Positions 47,260 through 58,546 of a stretch of 64,000 bases of DNA are shown here, piece after piece. Both the position numbers and the translations under genes were made by a program. The stretch lies in NCBI GenBank assembly GCA_016748015.1, contig JAAOMT010000276.1:126249-190248 (forward strand), written 5' to 3'. How positions within the stretch are numbered: the stretch's first letter is position 1; every line of letters starts with the position of its first letter. This stretch comes from Geosiphon pyriformis (taxonomy: Eukaryota; Glomeromycota; Glomeromycetes; Archaeosporales; Geosiphonaceae). The notes beneath the pieces were generated by a model. That model was not told where the DNA came from. It did not search any database and saw only the letters and a list, made by a program, of their open reading frames with translations.

Positions 47260-48458
47260 TCAATTACTTACAATTTTTGTAAAAATCAAAGTTTTTTTTT
47301 CACTTATTATTATAAGTTGTATTATAATACAAGTTTTTTTTTAAAATATTCTAAATAGTTTAAACCATAAACATCTCGCATAATGAAAAAAAATTTTTGT
47401 TGGCCCAATTTTTTTCATTATACATGGTTATCTAATCATGCAAAGCAATGGATACACAATTTTTTTAAGTTTTTATTTCACGCTGAGATTTTTGTAACTA
47501 GTATATTGTTTATATAATAAAAAAAATTAAAAAAAAAAAATTGTCAAATGCTTGTGAAACGATTATGTAAGAAAATTTAATACCTAATCCTCTAAGCATG
47601 TTAATCGGCCTTGGGCATATGAGTGATGGGAACACGGGCAACTAAGTAGGTAATTAAGCCGAACTTCGCCTCCTCGGCAAAAAGGATGGGCCAGCAAGCC
47701 CCTGAAAGATTAAAAGGCTAAATTTCTCCGTGGGGAACATTATATGACGTTTCAATCGAAGGGAAGAAAAATGATTTAGAGGACACTGTTAAGAGAAGAC
47801 TGGAGAAAGCTTGGACAGGCCATTAAAGAGACGTGTATGATTTAAATGAGTTTCTAAATCAATTTTTGTGGATTGAAAATTTATGCTTCTTGGAGAAAAT
47901 TCTTTGTATAAACTTTTTTTTTTTTTTTTTTCAATTCAATGAGAATTTTTTTATTTCAAAATTTCCGTAACTTTTTTCCCTAGGCTGGTTTGATAGATAA
48001 GGTATACACGTGTATTTTTATATTGTATGCAAGTCGATTAGTGAAAAATATGTATTATGTATGCATTAACCCCACTCGGTAAAACGATAGTGTGCTTCAC
48101 CAGCCACCAGAGATCCTGTTCTGAAAGGTGAATCACTTGACTAAATTTCTAACTCGAAGAAGGACAATGATGACCGGTACTCCATTCAAGAAAGTTGATT
48201 ATGCATTAGGACATTTTTTCTTTTTCCTTAATGGATGATCGTTCGAGTTGCTGACTAATGTGAATTTGTGAGTATATGCTTTTCACCGCGTCGATAAAGG
48301 TTTTTAAAACAACTTTTGAATTGAAGAAATGGTGTTTAAATAAATTGTGTGTACCCAATTAATCTTTGAGCTTCAACGTGATTGGATAGCGGAATAGCGG
48401 AATAGCGGATAGCGTATACCATTTTGGTGGTCAAGTCAAGAAGCTTATTTAATTTTAC

Positions 48459-48471
48459 CGACAACAACAAT

Positions 48472-48544
<73 letters not shown>

Positions 48545-48577
48545 TCATCATCATCATAATCATCATCATCATCATGT
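48459..48577. repeat. (CAA)n followed by (ATC)n microsatellite
   Basis: About 85 bases of ACA/CAA repeats followed by ATC repeats. On the minus strand this yields a meaningless poly-Leu/Met frame. Confidence 0.9.
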
Positions 48578-49321
48578 AATTACGTTTCCTAGTCATCATG
48601 ATACACAATATTATTAGCAATTTCATGACGGAATTTCAAGGTTTGGTCCTACCATAATTAAATTTCCACTGCTTCTATTTTTTCGGTCAAATCGCTTTCT
48701 TTATACAAGTTTTTTGAGATATAATTTCGCTTCGAATTATTTAATTCTCATTGTTATCCCTTATCCTTGATTTTACATGCGTACCGATCATTGTTCTGAA
48801 AAAGTTGGTGGTCACCCTAGTTTAAAAAATTTAAGAAATTTTGTTTCTTTAAATTATTTAAAGTCCACTCGAAAAATATACAAGAAGTAAATACATAAGT
48901 ATGAGCTACGTTACATGCTTCATTGTTGTGCGTTTCAAATCCTTAAATAAAAAAAAATTAATTAATTTTCTGTATAAATCTGTAAATTTCTGAATGAGAT
49001 CATTTATAAATTTATTCCTTTTTCATTCACCATCATATTGGTCATTTTTGGCGATATTTCTGTGCGAAATTCTTTGGGAACCCCTAACTTCCATGAAACG
49101 ATTTACCGACCGTTTCAATTACTCAATTTAAAATCTGATCAATTCCCCACCATCCTCCCCCAATTAATTCAAAACCATTAATTTTATGAAATTATTTTTA
49201 AAAACTTTCATTTACTCATCGGTGACAGGTGTTTGATAATTTTGCGAAACGTCGGTACTACAAAAACTTAAAGATAACACACAGACATATATACCGATAC
49301 TGTACATATTTTTTCGTGTTT

Positions 49322-49322
<1 letters not shown>

Positions 49323-49358
<36 letters not shown>
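49323..49358. repeat. Poly(A) tract, 36 bases
   Basis: 36 consecutive A residues about 360 bp upstream of the F-box gene start. It could be a poly(dA:dT) nucleosome-free promoter element or the tail of a retroposed sequence; no retroposed body is evident. Confidence 0.8.
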
Positions 49359-49361
<3 letters not shown>

Positions 49362-49720
49362 TCAAAAAGGGGCCAAAGTTGACCGTTAGTTTTGAAAGGT
49401 AGAAAGTTGAGGTTGCTCTTCCCTTCACCTCCTGTTTTACCTATCAATCTACTCGATATCATAAATTACTCTTCCTCTTTTATCCTCTCTAATCCTCTAT
49501 ATCTTTCCCTCTCTAATCCTCTATATCTTTCCCTCTCATTCTTTCCTATAAGGTTACCTAATGTCCTCGTGGTCAAGATTAAGGAGAACTTAAAAACCTT
49601 CTTTTTTATTGCCAACTTATTTTCTCTCACTTTTATTCATAGAAATACAGATCTTAAAAAAACATTGTCCTTAATACCTTCCTTTCTCACTCCTCTAAAG
49701 TTCTTTCATTACTTTTTAAA

Positions 49721-51370
49721 ATGGAAAGAATACCAAACGAGATACTCTTCTTGATCTTTATAAACCTTGAAAGACCTGCAGCTTTCTCACTTACTTGTCG
49801 GGTGTTACATAACACCACAAAAGATCCTCATGCACGTGCTGCTTATTTTCTACAAAGATATGGTTGCCGTTTGGCTGTATTCTACGCGATCAAGAACCAT
49901 GCTAAAGTGTTGAACAAAGAAACAGCAGAGGCAATGATAGCCGCTGGTGCTATTGTCTCAAGAAATTTGGTACAACGGCTCATCAAAGACTATTTGGAAC
50001 GCCAACCTAGTGAATATTACAAGTGTTGCTGGACTAGTAAATTGACCTTTGGCACCTATCTTGCTTTCTTGAATCGTGGTCACGAACTATATGGTGATAA
50101 CTTGTGGGCAAAAGACGCTATGGACGATTGGGAACAATTTAGAATTTGTATATCTTTACAGTCAGGGATGGATTTTGATTATGCAGATCAGCATAAAAAT
50201 ACACATGACACTAATCGTGATAATATCCGTGAACTTGTGGATAAATATAATGTAGTACCTTTGCCGCTCCAATACGGTTTTGGACATATATCAAACACTT
50301 TTGTTACGATTGCGCGAATTGGAGATCCCCAATTGCTCAAGATGGCATTAAGTGATCTTTCAAATTTCGATCAATATGAATTTCTCAACATTATTCCAAA
50401 GATAATAGAGAAATTAATATACAACAAACCAACGCCCACCCATTTAAAAAAGGCATTAGACAATTTATTTCAGTACAAGTTTCGAGTACTTGAAGAACTT
50501 GCCCTTGAATTGGTTCGAAACTGTGGATTATATCAAGTGCCTAATGTTATTCTAGATACCTTAATTGAACGGCGTGATTCTTTACCGTTCAATCTCGACA
50601 AAGTAATCATTAAGGCAATAAATGATAAATTCCACTCAATTTATTCCTACAATGGGGCTCCAGATAACATTGGACCCCTCCACCACTATTTTCCTCAACA
50701 TCGTTCTAATATTCAAGCAAATCTCGAGACGATATTGGACGATGGGCACAGTGTTGTCTGTAGTCGTAATGATGCAAGTTATTATGGCTATGGTGTCGGA
50801 TGTATAGCGGTAGATTTTATCCTCAACAAATTTGGACCTCACCATTCGGTCACACAAAAATGTTTCGACGCAATCCTAAGGGATCTTTGCGATAAAAATA
50901 TAAAATTGCAAAAGCCCGGTGCAAATAATGTCGAAGGAGTATTAATGCAAGGATCACCACAATTTTTCAAAAGATATGTAGAAGCTGGTGTCAGATTGAG
51001 GCCTGAGCATCTAAAAATGGTGTTTGAAAAAGGAATGCAAAGGAAATGGTTCATAAAAGACTTGGGAAAAGCGTTAGAAAGTACCTTAAAGGGAGATACC
51101 ACGACGGTACCATTGAATACAAAAGCAAGGTTATCATGTGATTCAAAAGTGGCGCCATTATTAAATGAGGAATCACCACGAAAGCAATATCGAGAATTAT
51201 TAATAAATTCCTCGTCACCATTGCACAAAAAAAACTCATGGCAAATTGCGATTGAAGATTTACTTCATTGTGAACGAGAAAAAAATCGAGGCACAACTAA
51301 ACAATGGTCAACAAGATCACGACTATATCGAATGTTGGATGAACTTCATAAACAACATTTTCGAACTTGA
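49721..51370 (+). CDS. F-box-like protein
   Basis: 549 residues, single exon, ATG 49721 following a CT-rich leader, TGA 51368. The N-terminal 40 residues form an F-box: MERIPNEILFLIFINLERPA then FSLTCRVLHNTTKD, with the LPxE/IPNEIL start and the L-TCR core. This segment binds Skp1 in SCF ubiquitin ligases. The remaining about 500 residues are helical without a repeat I can name with confidence (blocks of NPxxLKMALSDL and LKKALDNLF type suggest degenerate ankyrin-like helices). Substrate unknown. AATAAAG at 51396 is a likely poly(A) signal. Large F-box families with such an N-terminus are known in mucoromycotan fungi. Confidence 0.75.
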   Translation: MERIPNEILFLIFINLERPAAFSLTCRVLHNTTKDPHARAAYFLQRYGCRLAVFYAIKNHAKVLNKETAEAMIAAGAIVSRNLVQRLIKDYLERQPSEYYKCCWTSKLTFGTYLAFLNRGHELYGDNLWAKDAMDDWEQFRICISLQSGMDFDYADQHKNTHDTNRDNIRELVDKYNVVPLPLQYGFGHISNTFVTIARIGDPQLLKMALSDLSNFDQYEFLNIIPKIIEKLIYNKPTPTHLKKALDNLFQYKFRVLEELALELVRNCGLYQVPNVILDTLIERRDSLPFNLDKVIIKAINDKFHSIYSYNGAPDNIGPLHHYFPQHRSNIQANLETILDDGHSVVCSRNDASYYGYGVGCIAVDFILNKFGPHHSVTQKCFDAILRDLCDKNIKLQKPGANNVEGVLMQGSPQFFKRYVEAGVRLRPEHLKMVFEKGMQRKWFIKDLGKALESTLKGDTTTVPLNTKARLSCDSKVAPLLNEESPRKQYRELLINSSSPLHKKNSWQIAIEDLLHCEREKNRGTTKQWSTRSRLYRMLDELHKQHFRT

Positions 51371-53256
51371 TGATATATATATTTCGTGATTCATAATAAA
51401 GTCTTTTTGATCCATAGTATTTAAGTTCATGTGCCTGTTGCCTTCAATTTCTAAAAGTATTCTTAATTTAATTAATTTTCTGATATCGATCTCCTTTTCT
51501 CCCTTCCCAATAATGCATATTGTCTTCTCTTTACAGAATAAATAAATTTCTGTTACAATCGCCTTCCTTTTGACCCAAATTATCTTGACCTACCCTTCCT
51601 ACATGCACAATCTTCTACACCTGATCCTTTATTCCCCAATATATATGTACAGTTGGCTCCTTTTCATATTCATTGTATATTTATTTTTCTTGTTGTGCTC
51701 ATTTTATGGTCCCATACTCGTACAGCTTCTTATGAAAGTTACCGATGGGCCACAAACGCGATCTAAACTCAAACTTACCTCACGTCACGAAAGCAAACCA
51801 CACCAAACATAGCAAAAGTTATTTGCGTTCTGGAACTTTTCTTATGATCTTAAAATTAGTCATAGTAACGCAAAGGACTTTTTAGCTTTTTGGGATTTTT
51901 TAGTGAGGTTAATTTGGGGACCATTCTAAATTCGAGTTTTTCCTATTTTTTCATGTGACGTTTTAACGGGGAGCTCTGTGGTGAAGCAACTCTGTAAAAA
52001 GAGGTGTTTGCAAAGGTACATTGGGTACGACCAAACATATGCTTTACCACATTGTTCCCCGTAAAACACCCATGCCAACGCGATTTTTGATTTTTCCTGT
52101 AAATGAAAAAGATATTCGATTTTTTTCTTCGTTTTAATCACGATTTTTACGATTTTCTTTGTTCATTTTTTAGCAACCTCCTTTTTAAATTATATTGTGC
52201 ATTCTCGCTAAAAAATTTGCGATATTATTTTACATAATTTAAAAAACTTTATAGAGAAACTTAAAGACTACTATTTCTTAGTCGTTTTCAGACATTGTAC
52301 AAAAACATCATTGTGTATAGTTCCCTTCCCACGAATATTAGTTTGTTGATTAGCTTATAAAATTCTAAAATTTCGATTTTCCTGGTTACTTGTTATAATA
52401 TGACCTTGTTCATCGCTGATTCTAATAATTACTCTTGTTAAATATTTTTTGCGAATTCAGATCTTTTAACATTATTTTATGAGATTTGAGCAGTGTAAAA
52501 TAATGATGATAAATGAGAATTTTGTGGCAATATGGTTGGATCTTCAAGTGATACTGAAAAGTATTTTGGAGGTTCAACTGTATTATATGTGGATTGACAG
52601 TCTATAAACTACAAAGTGGCCTAGTTGTTAAATGCGCTAAAAAGAGAAAATTTTCACACCAAGATAATGCGTATCTCGAGAAAAGTGATGACAAATTTAA
52701 ATTCTGTTTTTGTATTTTCACGAACCCACTAAATCATCGGAGCTCTCATCTTTGGGTCCGCTTATGGAGGTTTGGACATTTGACACGAATGAAATCCCAA
52801 CATGAAAAGGGCACGCGGAAAGAGTCACGGAAATATCCCACCTAAAGAGTGAGATTATGACAAATTTATGAATTTCTGATTTCATCAACTCCCCGCCATT
52901 GGCAAGGTAAAAGTCAGACTTAATTTTATTAAATAAGAAATGATCAAGTAATCTAGTTTTTAATGAAAATTCACTATCTACGATTCTACCATCTCATAAG
53001 CCAATCTTGAAAACTTTTAATAAATTGGGTATCAAAATTCCCACACATCATTAACTTTTCACAAAAAAACTCCTCTGTAACCTTTTTATCTTGAAAACAA
53101 GACATTTTAATTGTCATTAAGAAAAGTTTCTCACATTGAAAGACACTTTAACCCCTATACTCTTCTAAGGCAAAGCACAAGTCACTCTTGATTGTGCGGT
53201 TACACTTTTTATCTGCCCCTTTTTTACGAGCACTGTGATGCACCAATGCCTTTACA
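51371..53256. other. Intergenic region between F-box and SMG5-like genes
   Basis: No gene I can support. An open frame at 52594-52845 starts only from TTG and has no recognisable content. The stretch 51940-52090 is less AT-biased than its surroundings. The SMG5-like promoter should lie in the last few hundred bases. Confidence 0.45.
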
Positions 53257-56200
53257 ATGTCAACGAATGTTAACGAAGACAGGAAAAGGTTAAAAGAGCT
53301 TTTAAAGTGAGTTCGGCTTACCATTGGTTCCAATTGTTTTTGGTTCAACTTCTAATTCTCTCCGAAAACTGGCTGATCTAAATCATTTACCGGCTTCTTA
53401 GTGAGGCTTCAGACTTGGAAAAAGAACTAAAGAAGCAAGAGCAACAAAAGCGACGAATAAAAAACGCGGAAGTTGCCCCAGAAATTGAAGAGGAAGCTGA
53501 ATTTTTGCGTAATTGGTATTTTTTATTTCATTTAATCTAAACTAATTTCATTCTATTGTATAGTTTGGAAATTTTGAATCGATTCGTGATTCTTTGTGGA
53601 TTAATAACTCGTATTATTGCATAAAATATTCTCATCCTCTAATGACACAATTTTGTCTGAATATTTTCACATAAAATGTAAATTAAAGCCTCATCGACCT
53701 ATACGAAGAAATTCTCCTGATTGATCTCAAGTTCGCCAGCGAGAACGGTATCGAAGAGAAACTCTGGAGAAATGTATTTTATAGTCACGTCGAGGAACTT
53801 AGGCAAAAATTGCGCAAAGTAAAAGTCTTACATTTATGATGAACTTTTTACTCATGAATTTCTATTCACATGAGTCCATTTTTAGGTCAAACCAGAAAGG
53901 GCACCTGATCATCAAGCAGCATATCTTGAATTATGTCGTTATCTTGATCTTGGAGCTGGCTTCTACCACACAATTATAAACCATTTAAAGATTCGTGAAA
54001 GCATTGATTTGGATCGTATCGGAGTTGGTTCGTAGCTATTTTATTTGACACTTGGAGGAATCTCACACACAATAAAAGTTATCCATCTTAAATTATCTTT
54101 TTCAAAAGAAATATTTACTAAAGTTAACGGAGAAGGCAAAAACGGCTCACCTTCTTCGCGTGCTTTGTCCAAAATTCGCAAAAAGGAACTTGCTGCAGAG
54201 TGCATTCAGAGGTGTCTGATCTATCTCGGGGATTTTGCTCGTTATCGTGAAACAGTGATATCATTAGGAGAAAAGCGTTGGGAATATGCTAAACAATTTT
54301 ATACCAAAGCGGCACGTGTATATTGTGATTATGGAAAGGCTCAGGGACAATTAGCTGTTTTAGCATCTTACAGCAACAAAGAACTGGATGTTGTGTATTG
54401 GTATTCATTCAGGTAACTCAAGTTCTCCTTATTAACCTCATTTACCCACTATCTTGAGTGTTTATTCCTTCATCTTTTCATTTATGCAATTTACTAGTCT
54501 CGCTACAAAACAACCATCACCTATTGCGGCAGAAAATCTCAAGACTTTCTACGCCAAATTTCAACTTGCTCAAGCAAATCCAGTTGAGACTGTAGCCAGG
54601 TATTTGATTATTGTTATAGAGTTAAGAGTTAATTTATAATTTAATTCTAATAAATAAGAAGTACTATAACCTTCGTTTTAGGCTTGAAATTGATAAATTT
54701 ACCAATCAGTTTTTGGCAATTCATCGTTTACTTTTTGATGAAGAGGTTGAAATGTAGGTATTCAATTTTTTTCGAGCCATAGAAATTTTCCATTACTAAT
54801 AACTGTCTCCCTCTTTTGCATTAGTCTCAAACAGAAAGTGGAAGAGATTGGAAAATTAAAAGATCGTTTTGAACTCCTGGTATCTTCTCCCCCTGATAAT
54901 ATTCAAAATTTGGGCACTATTTTCAAAAAAATCATATTCATTTTAATATTCACATTTTGGGATTATCGAAATGGTTCAGGTATAATTAAAAATGATATAA
55001 ATCATTCTCTAAACTGAGTTCCTTATTAACAATTTTATTTAAAGTTCAAGCACGAATAGTTGAATTGCGTCACGTTCAGCTAACAACCGTTAGCCTTGGA
55101 TTAGGCTTTTGCATTTCTGTTTTGGATCAACTAGCTGCTGTCTTTGGAAGTGAGAGTGATAGTCCTCAGCAATTTTTGCCGAATTCCGCAATTGAATGCT
55201 TACCGGCTTTGATCTTATGGTGCGAATATCTCAGTATATCTATAGAGGCTTTTCTGCAATTGTATACATTTGCTAAGACGTGCGAGAAAGATGGTGACTT
55301 GCTTGTTTCCCAGTTCATCATGGTATTTAAAAGTTAATTAATTCGCATGCACTTCCTTAACAAAAGTAGTTATATTATAATTGATGAATGTATCTAATAC
55401 GTGGTAGAATGTGAGCAACTTCGTAAAAACTATTGTTACATTGTTCAACACTCCAAAAGTCTCTCTCCTGCTAGGGGAGATAAAGGATCTTGCAGAGTTC
55501 GCGCGCCTCTCAGTTCCAGAAGATGTAGAATTCCTTGGTGTAATCCCTTTAAGGATTTTACAGCACAATATAAAGTTCAATATTTCGAAAAAGGATGACA
55601 TTTTCAAGACGCGATTGGCTAGATTATTTGTTTGCGTGAAAAGGCTGGCAGAATTTAAGGTCAGCGTGGTTTTTGTTGTGTAAACACGATATGATCTGAT
55701 CATCTGATATTTGGGTTTTCGTCAATTCAGTCATTCGACCTAATCAGTATAAATGAGACAACAGGCCAATTCATCTTATTTGATGGTGCCGCCAGGGTAT
55801 TAAAAATATTATTATTTTAAATACTTTTATTGTTGGAATTCAAATTAAATTATAATTTGCGAACAGAAAAAAGAGCGTCAACGAATAAGTAAACTAATGG
55901 CTCAACAGCTATTGCAAGAACAAGTACAATCGCTGGAACAAAAGTTAACCAAAATGGAAATTCCTGCACGTCTTTCCTCGAAACCCCACCCTTTAGATGG
56001 GGAAGTTCCGGCTCCCAAACTGAAACTGTCCACGAAACAATGCGTGGTTGATATCAGTGTGGTCACGAAGCACTTGAAATTGGTGCGAAAATGGATTACG
56101 GAAGCCACATGCACAGTAATTGTCCCTTTGAATGGTAAATGACAATCTCCACAATTCTCAAATTCATTAATATCTTAACCCGATATTAAATTCACTCTTC

Positions 56201-56675
56201 CATATGTTAAGTCATCGATTCTTTGGACGTACTTAAGAAGGGTGATAAACAAGAAAATGCTCGCGCGCGGGAGGCGATTCGGTTTTTGGATCAACAATTT
56301 CAGAAACGTCATCCAGAAATCCCAATTGACGAACAAAGAACTAATCATGTAAATAACCAAAATAACCTCATAATAGCGCAAAAATTAATAGAGAAGATAT
56401 CACCGTGGGTCAAAGTCGAAGCTTACATAGATGACATGTTCGATTCACTTGATCCGAGGGAGTCGAATAACATGGATGCTACCATAAATTCAAAATCTCG
56501 TGACAGTTTCAATGTGATGCATATACCAACACAGTATCGTCCCGTATTGAGTTGCTGTCTTTATTACGTCCACATCGCGCAATTAAACGATATTATATTG
56601 GTGACGGACGATGAGGGGATGGCCAAACATGCAAGGATTTTTAATCTCCCAGTTTGCACACCTGCTAATGTTTAA
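53257..56675 (+). CDS. SMG5/EST1-type nonsense-mediated decay factor with PIN domain
   Basis: Thirteen exons, 2382 nt, 793 residues: 53257-53306, 53402-53515, 53689-53818, 53886-54027, 54124-54412, 54498-54599, 54682-54753, 54825-54979, 55045-55322, 55408-55659, 55731-55796, 55867-56134, 56212-56675. All introns GT-AG and phases close. The N-terminal 14-3-3-like EST1 region has LCRYLDLGAGFYHTIINHL, ECIQRCLIYLGDFARYRE and YGKAQGQLAVLASY. The C-terminal PIN domain runs from KQCVVDISVVTKHL through VIDSLDVLKKGDKQ to ILVTDDEGMAKHA. The VIDxLDxLKK block recalls SMG5 most. The role is recruiting decay factors to phosphorylated UPF1. Acidic residues at both PIN ends are kept. Convergent with the HAUS7-like gene, 115 bp apart. 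Confidence 0.87.
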
Positions 56676-56790
56676 AGCTGGTGATCCCGTTGAATAAAGG
56701 CCTTTCGATAATTATAGAAGCATGGGCCTATTGAGCGCGCTATTCTTTCGGACTAAACAATAATATTAACCAACCGGGACTATTCTTTTA

Positions 56791-58546
56791 TTACTCCCTT
56801 TCTCTTCTTGACACACCCACTTTTAATATTTCTTCTGTGGTTTCTAATCTCGTGATAGCCTCTAAACCAGTCTCCCCTTTCTTATTCACTATTTCCATCA
56901 CGTTTGATTTGACTGGTTCGTTAAGCGTCGAATACACGGTCTTCATTATGCCGCCATATCTCAATTTTCTTATTATCGGTCGTGAAATGGGCTTTCCTGT
57001 ATTATCGGGAATATTTGACACGATATTCTCATATGAGGTGCGGATTGTTTGTAAATCCTCGAGATACTGATAAAATAAGATTTAGGGAAGCGATTCCATA
57101 ATCAATTTTGTAATCATCCAAATATAAAACAACTCACTTGTCTTAATTTTTTGATTCCATTGATTGCTGTTTCTGCGCGCGGACCTAACCCTATGCCAAA
57201 ATAGGATTTCTAGATAAATTTAAAATTGCGGTACACAAAACGCGCTGTTTGACATATTTACCATCATCAGATCCAATAGCACTTAATTCTCTCGATTCCT
57301 CCTTATTGTTTACCCAATGTGACAGTTCACTCTCATATAAATCGACAAAACTAGACAGCTGCTGCTTGATATCAGCACCCACCAAGGTAAGCTTTTCAAT
57401 TGATTCCTTCTTGTCGTTTTCCTCAGGCACGATTATGTTTGATGCCTAAGGAAAGTGAAAATCGCTATAACTATTGAAATAGTTAATAAATTTTGACAAT
57501 GCTTACCCCTTCTTTTAACCTTCTCATTTCATCTTGCAACCCTTGCGCTTCCTTGACTTTTTCTTCCCGAATTAATTGTAGTCCTTCAGTAGCAACGAGA
57601 GCGGATGGCCTTTGAGCACACATTTAAGAGACTAATGAGATTTATGAAATTGATCAATATTTGAAGCTAACTTGTTACCTTAAACGTTGGGTTTCGTTAC
57701 TTTTTGTGCTATTGATTAACAAATCAAGATCCCTTGGAAACAAATCATATTTTTGTGACAATATAGAATTGAGTGCATCTGGGTTGGAAGCCAAACCATC
57801 TAGTAATCCACAAGATCTTGTAATTTCATCCATACTATTTTTTGTTACCAAAAGAGTGGGTTTAGTGTTATTAATCTAGAAATTAGCCTTATTATACAAA
57901 ATGTAAATTAGTGAGAACCTTTGATTTGATGGTTTGAATTCGTTTTCAGAAAAAGAAGGCATGCTTTGGACTATAGTCAACAAATTCCCATAAAATTCAT
58001 ATAATCGGAGAGAGGGTGCGCTTCCCTTGAGTCGGTAGTTTCATTAGATGATTTCAAACCTACAAAAGATCAGAAATAAGAAACTAAAAAAAATTTCAGA
58101 ATTACCACAATCAGTTCAGTGTCCGTAGATTTACATAGCCCAAGAATTGATGTCCTATGTGCAAGAACTGATTTTTTTGAGAAAAAAGTTAGGTAATGTG
58201 TTTATTCAATCAATACCATTCGATCATGAAAAATAACGAACGTTTTGCTCTATCGAGTTGCTTGCGTTCATCATTAATAATATCATCAATATTATTTGCT
58301 TGTTGAAAGGTTCTACGGTTCCCTTGAATTTGGGGAACGTCTTCGAGACGACAATCTATTCTTTTAAAATTCAACAAGAATGAAAAACTTCATAAAGTAA
58401 AACTTGATATTTAAAAATTTTTGATGAGTATACTTTAATAAAGCCCACTCAATAAAATCGCATGCAACTTGTCTGTCCTGGATAACTTTTTTGAAACTAA
58501 ATGGTGAGTTCGCTTCGATGAACTTTCGTGAAATCTCGTCTGCCAT
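56791..58546 (-). CDS. Augmin subunit HAUS7-like protein
   Basis: Nine exons on the minus strand, 1185 nt, 394 residues: 58434-58546, 58217-58360, 58106-58154, 57919-58025, 57679-57834, 57507-57609, 57262-57445, 57138-57190, 56791-57066; GT-AG introns, phases closing. Similarity to the HAUS7 family, judged from memory of its pattern: N-terminal RQVACDFIEWALLK, then LGLCKSTDTELIVGSAPSLR with YEFYGNLLTIVQSM, KYDLFPRDLDLLIN, a coiled-coil (GLQLIREEKVKEAQGLQDEM) and IKQQLSSFVDLYESELSHW. Augmin recruits gamma-tubulin to spindle microtubules for branching nucleation. Alternative acceptors exist for exons 3-6; those chosen are the ones keeping frame. The length is near the usual 360-370. Confidence 0.68.

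Larger units (their letters stand above)
42261..47340. other. AT-rich eroded repeat DNA
   Basis: No supportable gene. Contains a drifted inverted relative of the 23-nt repeats (42690-42760), a transposon ORF fragment at 45576-45860, a block at 45950-46090 shared with 4100-4260, and (AAT)n at 47201-47259. The stretch 44580-44970, with CTCT-rich sequence and TGTTAGAGAGTGGTTTT at 44962, might be an old LTR end, but this is weak. Confidence 0.55.
47341..49720. other. Intergenic region of host island
   Basis: More balanced composition than the neighbouring repeats. I found no gene I can defend. The stretch 47580-47830 is distinctly GC-richer and may hold an old exon or RNA gene (see findings). 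It also holds a hairpin (47380-47421), a CAA/ATC microsatellite, a 36-base poly(A) tract and, near the end, duplicated TCCCTCTCTAATCCTCTATATCTT just upstream of the F-box gene. Confidence 0.5.

Noticed and set aside
48050-48190. Possible minus-strand terminal exon reading SSDSPFRTGSLVAGEAHYRF
   Set aside because: A plausible acceptor and stop are present, but no family is recognised and no upstream exon could be joined with confidence.
48336-48626. Minus-strand Leu/Met-rich ORF
   Set aside because: It is translation of the CAA and ATC microsatellites.
52594-52845. 84-codon open frame upstream of the SMG5-like gene
   Set aside because: Starts only from TTG, shows no recognisable content, and the SMG5-like gene has a better start at 53257.
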